Part shown: positions 49,536-57,947 of the stretch, piece by piece
How the letters are laid out: every line of letters starts with the position of its first letter
How positions within the stretch are numbered: position 1 is the stretch's first letter
Assembly (NCBI GenBank): GCA_963848825.1
Contig: CAWKFA010000015.1
Location: 1 to 64,000, forward strand
Direction: 5' to 3'
DNA: 64,000 bases
Source of the DNA: CAVVSQ01 sp963848825
GTDB lineage: Bacteria > Planctomycetota > Planctomycetia > Gemmatales > Gemmataceae
The notes under the pieces: model-generated
What the model saw: the letters and a program-made list of their open reading frames with translations, nothing else
Told to the model about the DNA's origin: nothing
Databases searched by the model: none
Made by a program: the position numbers and the translations under genes

Positions 49536-52500
49536 TTAGATAACGGGTTTCTTGCCACCACCGGTACCACCACCCGGGGCCTTTGGTGCTACTGGCGGTG
49601 TAACTGGCGGTGAGACCGGCGGGGTGACCGGGGGCGTCACCGGCGGGGTGACCGGCGGGGCGACAGGGGGCGTGGTCTTGGTTCCACCGCCGCCACCACC
49701 GCCGCCGCCGCCAGCAGCAGGCGGTGTGGTCGCCGAAACCAAGCTTACGCTGGCGGTGGAAGTGAGGGCGTTAAGCGCGTCGGTCACTGTGAGAGTTTGC
49801 GCCGGTCGAGTTCAGGGTGATCAGGAAGGTGTGGAGACCTTTGTCGGCGGCGGTGAAGGTGTAGTCAACGGGCACACTGGAGCCCTTGGCCGTCGTTGTG
49901 AAGTGGATGGTGCCGGCGTACGTATTGGCCTCATTACCGTAGGCATCGACCGCGCTGACCTTGACCGAGAAGGCCGTGCCCGATGCGACACTGGTAGGCG
50001 TTGCAATCGAAATTTGTGTAGCGGTCCCGGCGACCACGTCGATGAGGGTCTGGGTGCCCGCGATCGAGACATTGGCGGTGTCCTGAACGGTGAAGGTCTG
50101 CCTGCTGGCGGTCTTGAAAGTGACCGTGAAAGTGTGAACACCAGCGTCGGCAGCGGTGAACGTGTAGGACGCGGGCAGCCCGGCCTGAGCGTCGGTGGTG
50201 CTGAACGCAAGGGTGCCCCGATAGCCCGTGGCGATGTTGCCAAAGCTGTCGCGGAGCCGTGACCGTGGAGGTCTGGACGGTGCCGGCCATGGTCCCGACC
50301 AGAAGCTGCGTAAACGAGAGCGAGGCCGCCGCCGCCGGGGTCACCACGATACCGGTCTGACTGACCGTGACTGAGGGGCTATAGTAATCCGTCACGCTGA
50401 CCGACTGCGATCCGGCGGTCGTCAGCGGCGATGTTGAACGTGTGGGCGCCGGCGTCGGCCGCGGTGAAGTTGTAGTAGAAGGAGCCGACACGCGGGTCGG
50501 TGGTCGAGACGACGACGAGGCCGGTGTAGACGTTCGAGACGTTGCCGAAGGCGTCGAAGGCCGTGACTGTCATGGCCTGGGAGTTCCCGGCCACGGTCGC
50601 TGCCAGTGGGGTCGCGGTGAACCTGGTCGCCCAGCCCGGCGTGGCCGTGATCGTCTCGGCGCCCATGACTAACGAGCTTGCGTTGTCGGTCGCGGTGAGC
50701 GTCTGTGTGCCGAGAGTCATCGGCGTCACCGAGAAGGTGCCGACGCCGTTGACCAGGGTCACGTCCGCCGACACGACGGTCGTCGAGTCGGAGCTGAGAG
50801 GTGGACGGTGCTGTTGTAGCTGGTGGCGACGTTGCCGAAGGCGTCGCGGGCTGTGACCGTGACGTCGTGGGCCGAGCCGATGTACCCGCCGCCGCCGGAG
50901 AGGCCGAGGGAGATCGCTACGGCCGGGGTGACGGTGACCGCGGAGGCGCCGGCGAGCGAGGAGATGGCGGCGTCCCGGGCCGTGAGCGTCTGGCTGCCCG
51001 CGGTCTTCAGGCTGGCGGTGAAGGTGTGGACGCCGGCGTCGGCGGCGGTGAAGGTATAGGCTGCGGGCAGACCAGCCTGGACGTCGCTACTGCTGAAGGC
51101 CACGGAGCCGCCGTAGGCCGCCGTGTTGCCGTAGGCATCCAGAGCCGTGACCGTGAGGGCGATCGGATCCCCAGCGGAGGCGCTCGCCGAGGCGGAGACG
51201 GCGAAGTGCGTGGCCGCCGCCGAGCTGACGATGACGGTCTGGGACGCGGTCGGCAGGAACGGGGAAGTGACCGAGACCGTCTGGTCGCCGACGGTGGTCA
51301 GAGCCAGGACGTTGGTAAAGGTGTGCGTGCCGGCGTCGGCGGTGGTGAATGGATACGAGAACGGCTGGGCGTTCGCCTGCGAACCGCCGGAGATGGCGAT
51401 CATGCCGGTGAACCCGGTGGCCGGGTTGCCGTTCGCGTCAACCGCGGTGACGGTCACGTTGAACGACTGACCGGCCGCGGCGGTCGCCGGGGCCGTGAGC
51501 TGGAACCCGGTCGCGCCGGCAAGGTTGGTCGTGCCGCTATCCGCGTTGACCAGAACCATCACATTGCCCAGAGGGGAGGAGGTCGCCACGTCCGGCACTC
51601 CGTCGCCGTTGAAGTCGCCGATCGCGTTATTGGTGCCGGCCGAGGCGGAGTAGCTCGTCGGGGCGTAGAAGGAGCCGTCGCCGCGGCCCATCTCGACCTG
51701 GTAGCCCGTGACGGTCGGCTCGATGAGATCGGGGTTGCCGTCGGCGTTGAAGTCCGCCGCCTCAATGTCGGTGGTCGCGGCAGCCAGGCTGTAGGTGGTA
51801 GGCGCTGGAAGCTCCCGTCCCCGTTGCCGGTCAGCATGCTCATCGTGGTGAACTGAAGTTGTTGAGGGCCACGATATCGAGGTTGCCGTCGTGGTTGAAA
51901 TCGCCGATGGCGACCTTGTTGGGGTAGTAGCCGGCGGCGTAGGGCCGGGCGGACTGGAAGGTGCCGTCGCCGTTACCCAGGGCGATCTCGGCGCTGCCGA
52001 AGTTGGCGATGACAAGATCCTGTTTGCCGTCGTGATTGAAGTCGGCGACCTCGACGTCGTTGGCGCCGGCGCCGGCGGCGAGGTTGGTCTCCGGTGCAAA
52101 GGTGCCGTCGCCGTGGTTCATGAGGACCATGGCCGTCCCGCCGTAGACCTGGGTGGACATGACGATGTCGGGGTGGCCGTCGTTGTTGAAGTCTCCCGCC
52201 GAGATGTGGGTGGCGACGCCGCCAACGGAGTACAGCACCGGGGCCTGGAAAGAGCCGTCGCCGTTGCCCATCATGAGTTCGACCGAGTTGTAACCGCCGA
52301 CCGCGACGTCGAGCTTGCCGTCGCCGTTGAAGTCGGCCACCGCAAGCTGGATCGGCATGTAGCCGGCCGCAGTGGTGACGGCGGGCTGAAAGGTGCTGTC
52401 GCCATTGCCGAGCAGCACGCTGACAGAGCCGGCTATGGTGCTGTTGACGGTGACGATGTCCTTATGGCCGTCGCCGTTAAAGTCCCCTGTCGCGATGGCG

Positions 52501-52679
52501 GTGGGCGCCAGGCCGGCCGCGTAATTGACCGGCGCGAGGAAGGCGGGGACGCAACGGTCCTCCAGGGCTTGGACGCCCAGTTGAATCGACCATTTCTTGG
52601 TCGGTTTCGCCGACGGGCCATGCCGCCGAATCGTCTTGGTGGGGCGCTGAATGAGTTGACGAATCCAGGAAATGAACAT
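49536..52679 (-). CDS. Surface protein with FG-GAP/VCBS repeats and invasin-like Ig repeats (frameshifts)
   Basis: ATG at 52679 (MFISWIRQLIQRPTKTIRRH). The N-terminal GVQALEDRCVPAFLAPV is the Planctomycete surface-protein leader motif. It is followed by about seven FG-GAP/VCBS units with calcium-binding loops such as GDFNGDGHKDIVTV, ADFNGDGKLDVAVG, GDFNNDGHPDIVMS, GDFNHDGNLDIVAL. After frame changes near 51850, 51500 and later 50790, 50400, 50250, 49810, repeated Ig units appear (SYPFTTADAGTHTFTNVLAL, YTFTAADAGVHTFTASLKTA). The end is low-complexity: a glycine run and TPPV(T/S/A)PP repeats, ending GGGKKPVI. Likely a large secreted adhesin anchored at the cell surface. Confidence 0.7.
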
Positions 52680-53037
52680 GCCGTACTCCGTGTGATGTGT
52701 GAATCTGTCGTTTTTCGGCTGCAAATGTTCCGCCGACACAAGAAGAATCAACATTGACGGTTAAAGAGGACAAAGAAGTCGAAATAAATATTCGCAAAAA
52801 AAAAGGGTTGTTCTGGATTTTGAGTGGGAGGATTTCCCCAAAAAATGCCGTTGGAGAAAAAAACCTTCGGGGATGACGTTGAGTTGCATAAAAGACAGGG
52901 TTTTTGAAGGCATGACGCACGCCCCAACCCACCGATTTCCTTCCGACTGGCGATCAAGCGACCCCTCAGAATCCCTGGGAATCCTCCGTTACCCATTAAG
53001 AACCCGAAAGAACGAATCAAATTGGCCAGGTGCAAAG
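52680..53037. other. Divergent intergenic region
   Basis: Separates the FG-GAP surface protein (minus) from the DUF1559 gene (plus) and holds both promoters. A/T-rich around 52790-52870 with a run of A's at 52796-52803. No gene supported; the open frame entering the DUF1559 gene from 52873 has no family character before 53038. Confidence 0.45.
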
Positions 53038-53742
53038 ATGCGTCGTCTCCTAAAAGTCGGTTTGGCTGTGGGTGTGGTCTTGGCTCTAATCACGTTATTC
53101 GGTTTCCCGCCCAGGGAGGACCATCGAACCACCTATGACAAGGAGGGGAGGAATCTTCCTGCTATGAGCTTGAAGTTCCTGGCCACGGCGATGCACGAAT
53201 ACAATGACAAGCGTGGCCGCATGCCTCCGGCCGCCGTGTGCAGCAAAGAAGGCGAACCGCTTCTCAGCTGGCGAGTGTTGCTCCTGCCGTATTTAGAACA
53301 CGATGAACTTTTTCGTCAGTTCCATCTCGACGAGCCGTGGGACAGCCCACACAACTTCCTGCTGCTCCCCAAAATGCCGCAAATCTATTCGCCACTCCCA
53401 GGAAGCCCGACATTGGAGCCCTACACAACTTTATTTCAAGTATTCACTGGCAATGGCACGGCGTTTGACGGGCATAAAGGATTACGTCTCAAGGAAGACT
53501 TTCGCCGGACTTCCTACACGGTGCTCATTGTCGAAGCTGGGAAATCCGTTCCCTGGACGAAGCCGGAGGATATTCCCTACGATGAGAACCAGCCTCTTCC
53601 GAAATTAGGCGGCTTCTTCAAGGGCTGGTTTCATGTCGTCATGGCGGATGGATATGCCTTTGGCGTCCGGCAAGGCACGAATCAAGCCAACTTCCGTGGT
53701 GCAATTCTGCGAAACGCGGATGGCCCTTGGCCTTGGGATTGA
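53038..53742 (+). CDS. DUF1559 family protein
   Basis: 235 residues from ATG 53038 (MRRLLKVGLAVGVVLALITL), a signal anchor. DUF1559 features: NLKFLATAMHEYNDKRGRMP-like helix followed by PPAAVCSKEGEPLLSWRVLL and LPYLEHDELFRQFHLDEPWD, FQVFTGNGTAFDG and a C-terminal HVVMADGYAFGV. The usual N-terminal type-IV-pilin-like (pseudopilin) helix is only partly similar. The family is massively expanded in Planctomycetes and sits at the cell envelope; function unknown. A good AGG site lies a few bases ahead. Intact. Confidence 0.85.
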   Translation: MRRLLKVGLAVGVVLALITLFGFPPREDHRTTYDKEGRNLPAMSLKFLATAMHEYNDKRGRMPPAAVCSKEGEPLLSWRVLLLPYLEHDELFRQFHLDEPWDSPHNFLLLPKMPQIYSPLPGSPTLEPYTTLFQVFTGNGTAFDGHKGLRLKEDFRRTSYTVLIVEAGKSVPWTKPEDIPYDENQPLPKLGGFFKGWFHVVMADGYAFGVRQGTNQANFRGAILRNADGPWPWD

Positions 53743-53881
53743 CCACCTTCGCAATCCGTCCGTGGAGCGATGACCATAGGGGACTCCGAAACGCCGCAAA
53801 AGGATGGCGAGCACCGATTGGCGCCGACGGCGGCGGTGAGCGACTTGCCGGTGGACGAGAAGGTGCCAAGGTCAATCACGT

Positions 53882-53918
53882 TGTAACGGGAGTGCAGGTT
53901 CAAGTCCTGTAACCGGCA
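53882..53918 (+). other. tRNA-Thr(TGT) 3'-half fragment, second copy
   Basis: From TGTAA (anticodon-loop-like) through the T arm (GCAGG/CCTGT with TTCAAGT) and the 3' acceptor strand AACCGGC plus A. No 5' half: upstream bases cannot pair with the anticodon or acceptor strands. 34 of 37 bases equal the fragment at 12232-12268; differences are T/C at the sixth base and CT/AA in the acceptor strand. Same orientation. Confidence 0.55.
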
Positions 53919-54080
53919 CTAGGTGGCTCCAGGACTTACGTCGAACAGACGTAAATCCTTTTGCCTTTTAAGACACGGATTTGGGGACAAATTTTCACGT
54001 CATCATTCGACAAGTCTCCGACACCAAGACTTCAAAAAAATGGCTGCTCGCTGCGAAAATTTCCGAAATCCCTCTTGTCA

Positions 54081-54098
54081 TATTCCAAAATAGGAATA
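54081..54098. promoter_or_regulatory. Palindrome, candidate ArsR operator
   Basis: TATTCC-AAAATA-GGAATA lies 11 bases upstream of the ArsR-type gene's ATG. ArsR proteins usually repress their own operon by binding such A/T-rich inverted repeats. No clear -10/-35 boxes assigned. Confidence 0.5.
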
Positions 54099-54108
54099 TA
54101 AACTCTTC

Positions 54109-54460
54109 ATGGCACGAGTCGCCGCCACGTCCGACGTCTTTCAGCGCCATCGCCGATCCGCGACGACGAGCAATCATTGACCTCCTTTCCCGGCGACGGG
54201 GGGTCCCCGTGGCGACGATCGTATTGACGCTGGGGCTGCTGCAACCGGCCGTTTCGAAACACCTGGGTGTTCTGCGGGGGGTCGGCATTGTGACCGTAAA
54301 GAAGGTCGGCAAGAGCCGAGTTTACGACTTGAATCTCGACCAGTTACGGACCATCCAGGATTGGGTGCAAACGCTTGAAAATCACTGGCAGTCCCAGCTC
54401 GACCGCATTCGTGCCCGTGCCGAGAAGCGCGCTTCCCGTCCATCTATTACGTCCGAGTGA
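54109..54460 (+). CDS. ArsR-family winged-helix regulator (one frameshift)
   Basis: ATG at 54109 (MARVAATSDVF), then an extra T near 54141 shifts the frame to SAIADPRRRAIIDLLSRRRG. Winged-helix with recognition helix LLQPAVSKHLGVLRGVGIVT and wing VKKVGKSRVYDLNLDQLRTI. The group (without metal cysteines) is typically paired with an SRPBCC gene, which follows here after 24 bp. It likely represses the two- or three-gene unit through the palindrome upstream. Confidence 0.8.
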
Positions 54461-54484
54461 CCAACTTTCAAAAAAGGAAACCTC

Positions 54485-54937
54485 ATGACCACCGACACCG
54501 TGCAGCCGGTCGAAACTATCGAAATCCACAAGGCGATCGACATGGCGGCGCCCATCGAAATCGCTTTCGAGGCGATGCTCGCCGAACTTGGCCCCGAATC
54601 GCAAATGGGAGATGGGACACCGATGCCCTTCAAGCTGGAAGCGTGGCCGGGTGGACGATGGTACCGCGATCTGGGAAACAACTCAGGTCATCTGTGGGGG
54701 CATGTGCAGGTGATCAAGCCGCCGACGTTGCTCGAAATCAGCGGACCGCTCATGATGTCCTATCCCGCCATGAACCACATTCAGTATCGCTTTGCCGCCC
54801 AGGGGAGCGGAACGCGTTTGACGTTTGTGCATCGCGGCATGGGATTGATTTCCTCCCAGCACCGCGAAGGCATGCCCAAGGGATGGGGGCAATGGATCGA
54901 CAAGATTCGCGTGCGTGCCGAACGCAAAGCGAAGTAG
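54485..54937 (+). CDS. SRPBCC/AHSA1-family protein
   Basis: 151 residues, intact. Start MTTDTVQPVETIEIHKAIDM. AHSA1-type fold: PIEIAFEAMLAELG, WPGGRWYRDLGNNSGHLWGH, PTLLEISGPLMM and the long C-terminal helix GWGQWIDKIRVRAERKA. These proteins bind hydrophobic ligands; with an ArsR partner they form a widespread but poorly defined response unit. AAGGAAA precedes the ATG. Confidence 0.85.
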   Translation: MTTDTVQPVETIEIHKAIDMAAPIEIAFEAMLAELGPESQMGDGTPMPFKLEAWPGGRWYRDLGNNSGHLWGHVQVIKPPTLLEISGPLMMSYPAMNHIQYRFAAQGSGTRLTFVHRGMGLISSQHREGMPKGWGQWIDKIRVRAERKAK

Positions 54938-54985
54938 TAACAAAGTGGCGTGCACTGGACGATTGACCTCGATGGGAGAACTCTT

Positions 54986-55864
54986 ATGAAACTGCGCTCG
55001 ACATTGCCCACCGCCATCCTTTTTCTGATCCTGCCTGGGCTGTGTGCCGCCGGCGACGCCAAGCTGACCAGGAAAACCATCAAGGCCGCGGACGGCGTGA
55101 ACATCGTGTGCGAGGTGCGCGGCAACGGCGGCACCGCCCTCGTCTTCCTGCACGGCTTGTGCGGCGAGCGGGCTTACTGGAAGAATCAGGTCGACGCCTT
55201 TGCCACCGACTATCGGGTCGTCACGCTCGATCAGGCGGGGCACGGCGAGTCGGGCAAGAATCGCAAGACATGGACCATCGCCTCGCTGGCTGGCGACGTC
55301 GAAGCGGTCGTCAAGGACCTCGGTCTTAAGCGTGTCATTCTGATCGGGCACTCGATGGGCGGGCCCGAGTCGCTCCTGGCGGCCAAGCGGATGCCGGGGA
55401 CTGTCGTGGCCGTCATCGGCGTTGACACGCTGCCGAACGCTGAATTCAAGATGCCGGAGGAGATGAACAAGAAATTCTTGGCCGGGTTGGAGATGGATTT
55501 CAAGGTGACGATGCGCAGCGGCATTGCGAATCTGCTGCCCGAGAAGGCCGATCCGGAGCTGAAGACCTGGCTCATCACGCATGCCGAGGTGCAGGATCCG
55601 AAGATACCGGCTGCGCTGATGCGCGACTTTGCCGCGCTCGACAGCAAAGTTCTCTTGCAGGAAGCGAAGGTTCCGGTGCGCTGCATCAACTCGGGTGGCG
55701 GCTTCACGTTCCACACGCCCACCGCGATCGCGACGAACAAGAAGTACGCCGATTACGACGCGGTACTCATCGACGCGGTCGGGCACTTTCCGATGCTGGA
55801 GAAGCCGGCGGAGTTCAACGAGAAACTGCGGGCGGTGCTGAAGGAACTTGGGCAGAAAAAGTAG
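54986..55864 (+). CDS. Secreted alpha/beta hydrolase
   Basis: 293 residues from ATG 54986 with GGGAGAA ahead; signal peptide MKLRSTLPTAILFLILPGLC. Oxyanion-hole HGLCGERAYW, LDQAGHGESGKN, nucleophile elbow LIGHSMGGPESLLA and catalytic His in DAVGHFPMLEKP; acid probably D near VPVRCINSGGG. It is exported and should hydrolyse an ester, amide or similar bond; substrate unknown. 48 bp behind the SRPBCC gene, likely same transcript, ended by the terminator at 55888. Confidence 0.9.
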   Translation: MKLRSTLPTAILFLILPGLCAAGDAKLTRKTIKAADGVNIVCEVRGNGGTALVFLHGLCGERAYWKNQVDAFATDYRVVTLDQAGHGESGKNRKTWTIASLAGDVEAVVKDLGLKRVILIGHSMGGPESLLAAKRMPGTVVAVIGVDTLPNAEFKMPEEMNKKFLAGLEMDFKVTMRSGIANLLPEKADPELKTWLITHAEVQDPKIPAALMRDFAALDSKVLLQEAKVPVRCINSGGGFTFHTPTAIATNKKYADYDAVLIDAVGHFPMLEKPAEFNEKLRAVLKELGQKK

Positions 55865-55887
55865 GTCAGGCTTCCTACCCCTCCCGC

Positions 55888-55922
55888 AGATTGATTTTGC
55901 CCCATCAATCTACATTTTTTTT
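55888..55922 (+). terminator. Intrinsic terminator
   Basis: Stem AGATTGAT/ATCAATCT with an 8-base loop, followed three bases later by eight Ts. It ends the hydrolase operon. Confidence 0.85.
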
Positions 55923-56081
55923 CAAGGTCAGTGGCTGAGAGAACTCGACTAAAATAATCCGCTCCCGTTGTCGATTCAGACGCCCGCTGAACGACTATCA
56001 GGGGTGTCGACGGCAAAACCAGGGCCGATTCTCGTCGAAACCGAGGGGACGGCCTGTTTCAATTAACGGAGAAATTTAGCG

Positions 56082-56931
56082 ATGCGTTACATGTTGCTGG
56101 TCAAATCATCGAAGGATTACGAGGCGGGTGTTTGGCCTGACGAGAAGATGCAGGCTGAGATGAACAAGTGGACGGCGGAACTGGTCAAGGCCGGCGCCCG
56201 GCTTGAGGGCGGAAGGCTCCAGCCCAGTTCGCACGGCGCGCGTGTCCACTACGCCAACGGAAAATTCACCGTGATCGATGGGCCCTTCGCCGAGACGAAG
56301 GAATTGATCGCCGGCTTTTGCATGATCGAGGCGAAATCGCGGGAGGAAGCCATCGCCTGGGCCCAGCGCATCCCTTTCCAGGATGGCGAGGTCGAGGTGC
56401 GCCCGCTCTTTGAGCTGACCGATTTCCCGGTCGATCCCGCCGAACAAGCCGACGGCTGGCGGGGCAAGGAAGAGGAGTTTCGCGCACGCGCCGCCGGCCC
56501 GCAGACCTGGAACGATCCGGTACATGGGCATCCTCAAGGCTGACAAGAATACCGAGGCGGGCGTCATGCCCGATGAGAAATTCTTGACGTCGATGGGTGC
56601 GTTCATGGAGGAAGGCATAAAGGCCGGCGTCTTCATCGCGGGCGAGGGCCTCCAGCCAAGCTCGAAGAGTGCGCGGATCCGATATTCCGGTAGCAAGCGC
56701 ATGGTTACCGATGGGCCTTTCGCCGAAACCAAGGAGCTGATTGCCGGCTACGCGATCCTTCAGTTCACGTCGAAGGCCGAGGCCATCGAGTGGACCAAGC
56801 GCTTTGTTGAAGTTGACGCCCCTGGGCGACTTGGCGGCGAGAGTGAGTGCGAGATCCGCCCCTTCGTCGAGTTCGACGACTGCGCTCCGGAGGCGGTCGA
56901 ACGGCTTGCCACGACGGCAGCGACGAAGTAG
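56082..56931 (+). CDS. Tandem YCII (DGPF) domain protein (one frameshift)
   Basis: Two YCII domains, each with the DGPFAETKELIAG motif (around nt 56275-56315 and 56710-56750). The first frame (MRYMLLVKSSKDYEAGVWPD) ends in a stop at 56543, but near 56518 a one-base shift leads directly into IRYMGILKADKNTEAGVMPD of the second domain, which lacks its own start. A single two-domain protein of about 283 residues is most likely; separate genes cannot be excluded. YCII proteins are often near ECF sigma genes and are suspected cofactor or regulator proteins; no such sigma gene is adjacent here. Confidence 0.75.
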
Positions 56932-56944
56932 CAGAAATAACAAA

Positions 56945-56972
56945 CCGCTCGGAGCCCTGAGCCTCCGAGCGG
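56945..56972. terminator. Hairpin between convergent genes
   Basis: A perfect 10-bp stem CCGCTCGGAG/CTCCGAGCGG with an 8-base loop between the YCII gene and the convergent secreted-protein gene. On the minus strand it is followed by GTTTGTTATTTC, so it best serves that gene. Confidence 0.7.
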
Positions 56973-57006
56973 CAACTGTTCCGAGCGGAACTGCTTTGCC
57001 ACCTCA

Positions 57007-57555
57007 TTATTTCTTGCGGACGAGTTTGAGCCCGCAGCACATCTCTTTCGCGGGAGCGCCGTTTTCCCAGCCGATGCCGTTCACTTCGATGTGATCAGCA
57101 TCGACGATGGCCAGCGTCGCTTCGTGCATGTGCTTATCCTTTTTCGCATCCAGGTTGGCACCGCCGACAAAGCGCCAGACGATCTGATTCGCCGGGGATT
57201 TTGGGTCGGCTTTCATGCGCGGCTGATTGCCGAGTACGCAGTAGTGCGTCATGATCAAATCCGCACCGTCCACCGTGTAAACGGAGACCATTTCCTGCGG
57301 TTGACCAGGAAAAAGCGTCTCGTGAACCACGCTGCCGCCAGCGGTCACTTTGATGACCGAAGCGACCTCATCAGTCGCTTTACCGTCTTTGTCGGTCAGC
57401 AGCCAGGTTCCCGCCAGCTTTTTCATCTTCTCCAGGGCCGCGTTCGTTGGTGGCGCCGGCAGCTTTGGCTGTGACGTGTCACCTCCCCGGCTTGCAAGCG
57501 AAACGGTCAGCATCAGGGCCGTCAACAGACCGCAGCCCAAGAATCGTCGCAGCAT
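57007..57555 (-). CDS. Secreted lipocalin-like protein (DUF1579-type resemblance)
   Basis: 182 residues from ATG 57555 (MLRRFLGCGLLTALMLTVSL), a signal peptide. The mature part is beta-rich with MKKLAGTWLLTDKDGKATDE, VIKVTAGGSVVHETLFPGQP, DLIMTHYCVLGNQPRMKAD and ends GLKLVRKK. The 'L.GTW', 'YTVDG..L..THYC..GNQPRM' pattern resembles DUF1579-like beta-barrels. Ligand unknown. GGAGGG lies in good distance upstream. A palindrome at 57593-57609 is 38 bases ahead of the start. Confidence 0.65.
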   Translation of the reverse strand: MLRRFLGCGLLTALMLTVSLASRGGDTSQPKLPAPPTNAALEKMKKLAGTWLLTDKDGKATDEVASVIKVTAGGSVVHETLFPGQPQEMVSVYTVDGADLIMTHYCVLGNQPRMKADPKSPANQIVWRFVGGANLDAKKDKHMHEATLAIVDADHIEVNGIGWENGAPAKEMCCGLKLVRKK

Positions 57556-57947
57556 CGTAATCCCTCCTACCATGGTTCGGCATTGGCGAATCGTTGAGAC
57601 AGTCTCAACAACACTTACTGGTCGAATGGCGACGAGCGAAATCGACAGATGTCGGAAAAAACTGTGATCTGGCCATGCCGAGAACAAGCGGCAAGGATGT
57701 CGGTGGTCTTCGTGCCTTCACTTCTTTTCCCTGGCGCTGCCTAAAGCTTAGGCGAGGGCCTGTCGGAAACCGGGCATTTGCCGGCGTGCCGAATGTACGG
57801 TTTCTGATTTTTAAACACTTACCGAGTTGTTATTTACGTACCAGAAGGACCGGCGTGACCTTGACCCGGTATGGATTTTGCTCGCATCTTGGCAATTTTC
57901 AAGCTGCCACCTTTTCACTGAAAAACCGCAACAAGGGAGCGACCACA
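57556..57947. other. Divergent intergenic region
   Basis: About 390 bp between the DUF1579-like gene (minus) and the acetamidase gene (plus). Contains the palindrome at 57593-57609. No gene supported. Confidence 0.5.
57593..57609. promoter_or_regulatory. Perfect 8-bp palindrome, candidate operator
   Basis: GTTGAGAC-A-GTCTCAAC, 38 bp upstream of the minus-strand start at 57555. Size and symmetry suit a dimeric repressor such as a TetR, BlaI or similar protein; the regulator is not evident. BlaI-type genes are common in Planctomycetes but none is in this stretch. Confidence 0.4.

Larger units (their letters stand above)
53743..54108. other. Intergenic region with tRNA fragment
   Basis: No supported gene between the DUF1559 and ArsR genes. 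Contains the tRNA-Thr 3'-half fragment at 53882-53918 and the palindrome at 54081-54098. The open frame entering the ArsR gene from 53981 has no family character before 54140. Confidence 0.5.

Noticed and set aside
50801..51856. 351-residue plus-strand ORF rich in G, R, D and V
   Set aside because: Antisense to the Ig/FG-GAP surface protein; its composition reflects reversed G/C-rich repeat coding.
54683..55786. 367-residue minus-strand ORF
   Set aside because: Antisense to the SRPBCC and hydrolase genes, which have clear catalytic motifs on the plus strand.
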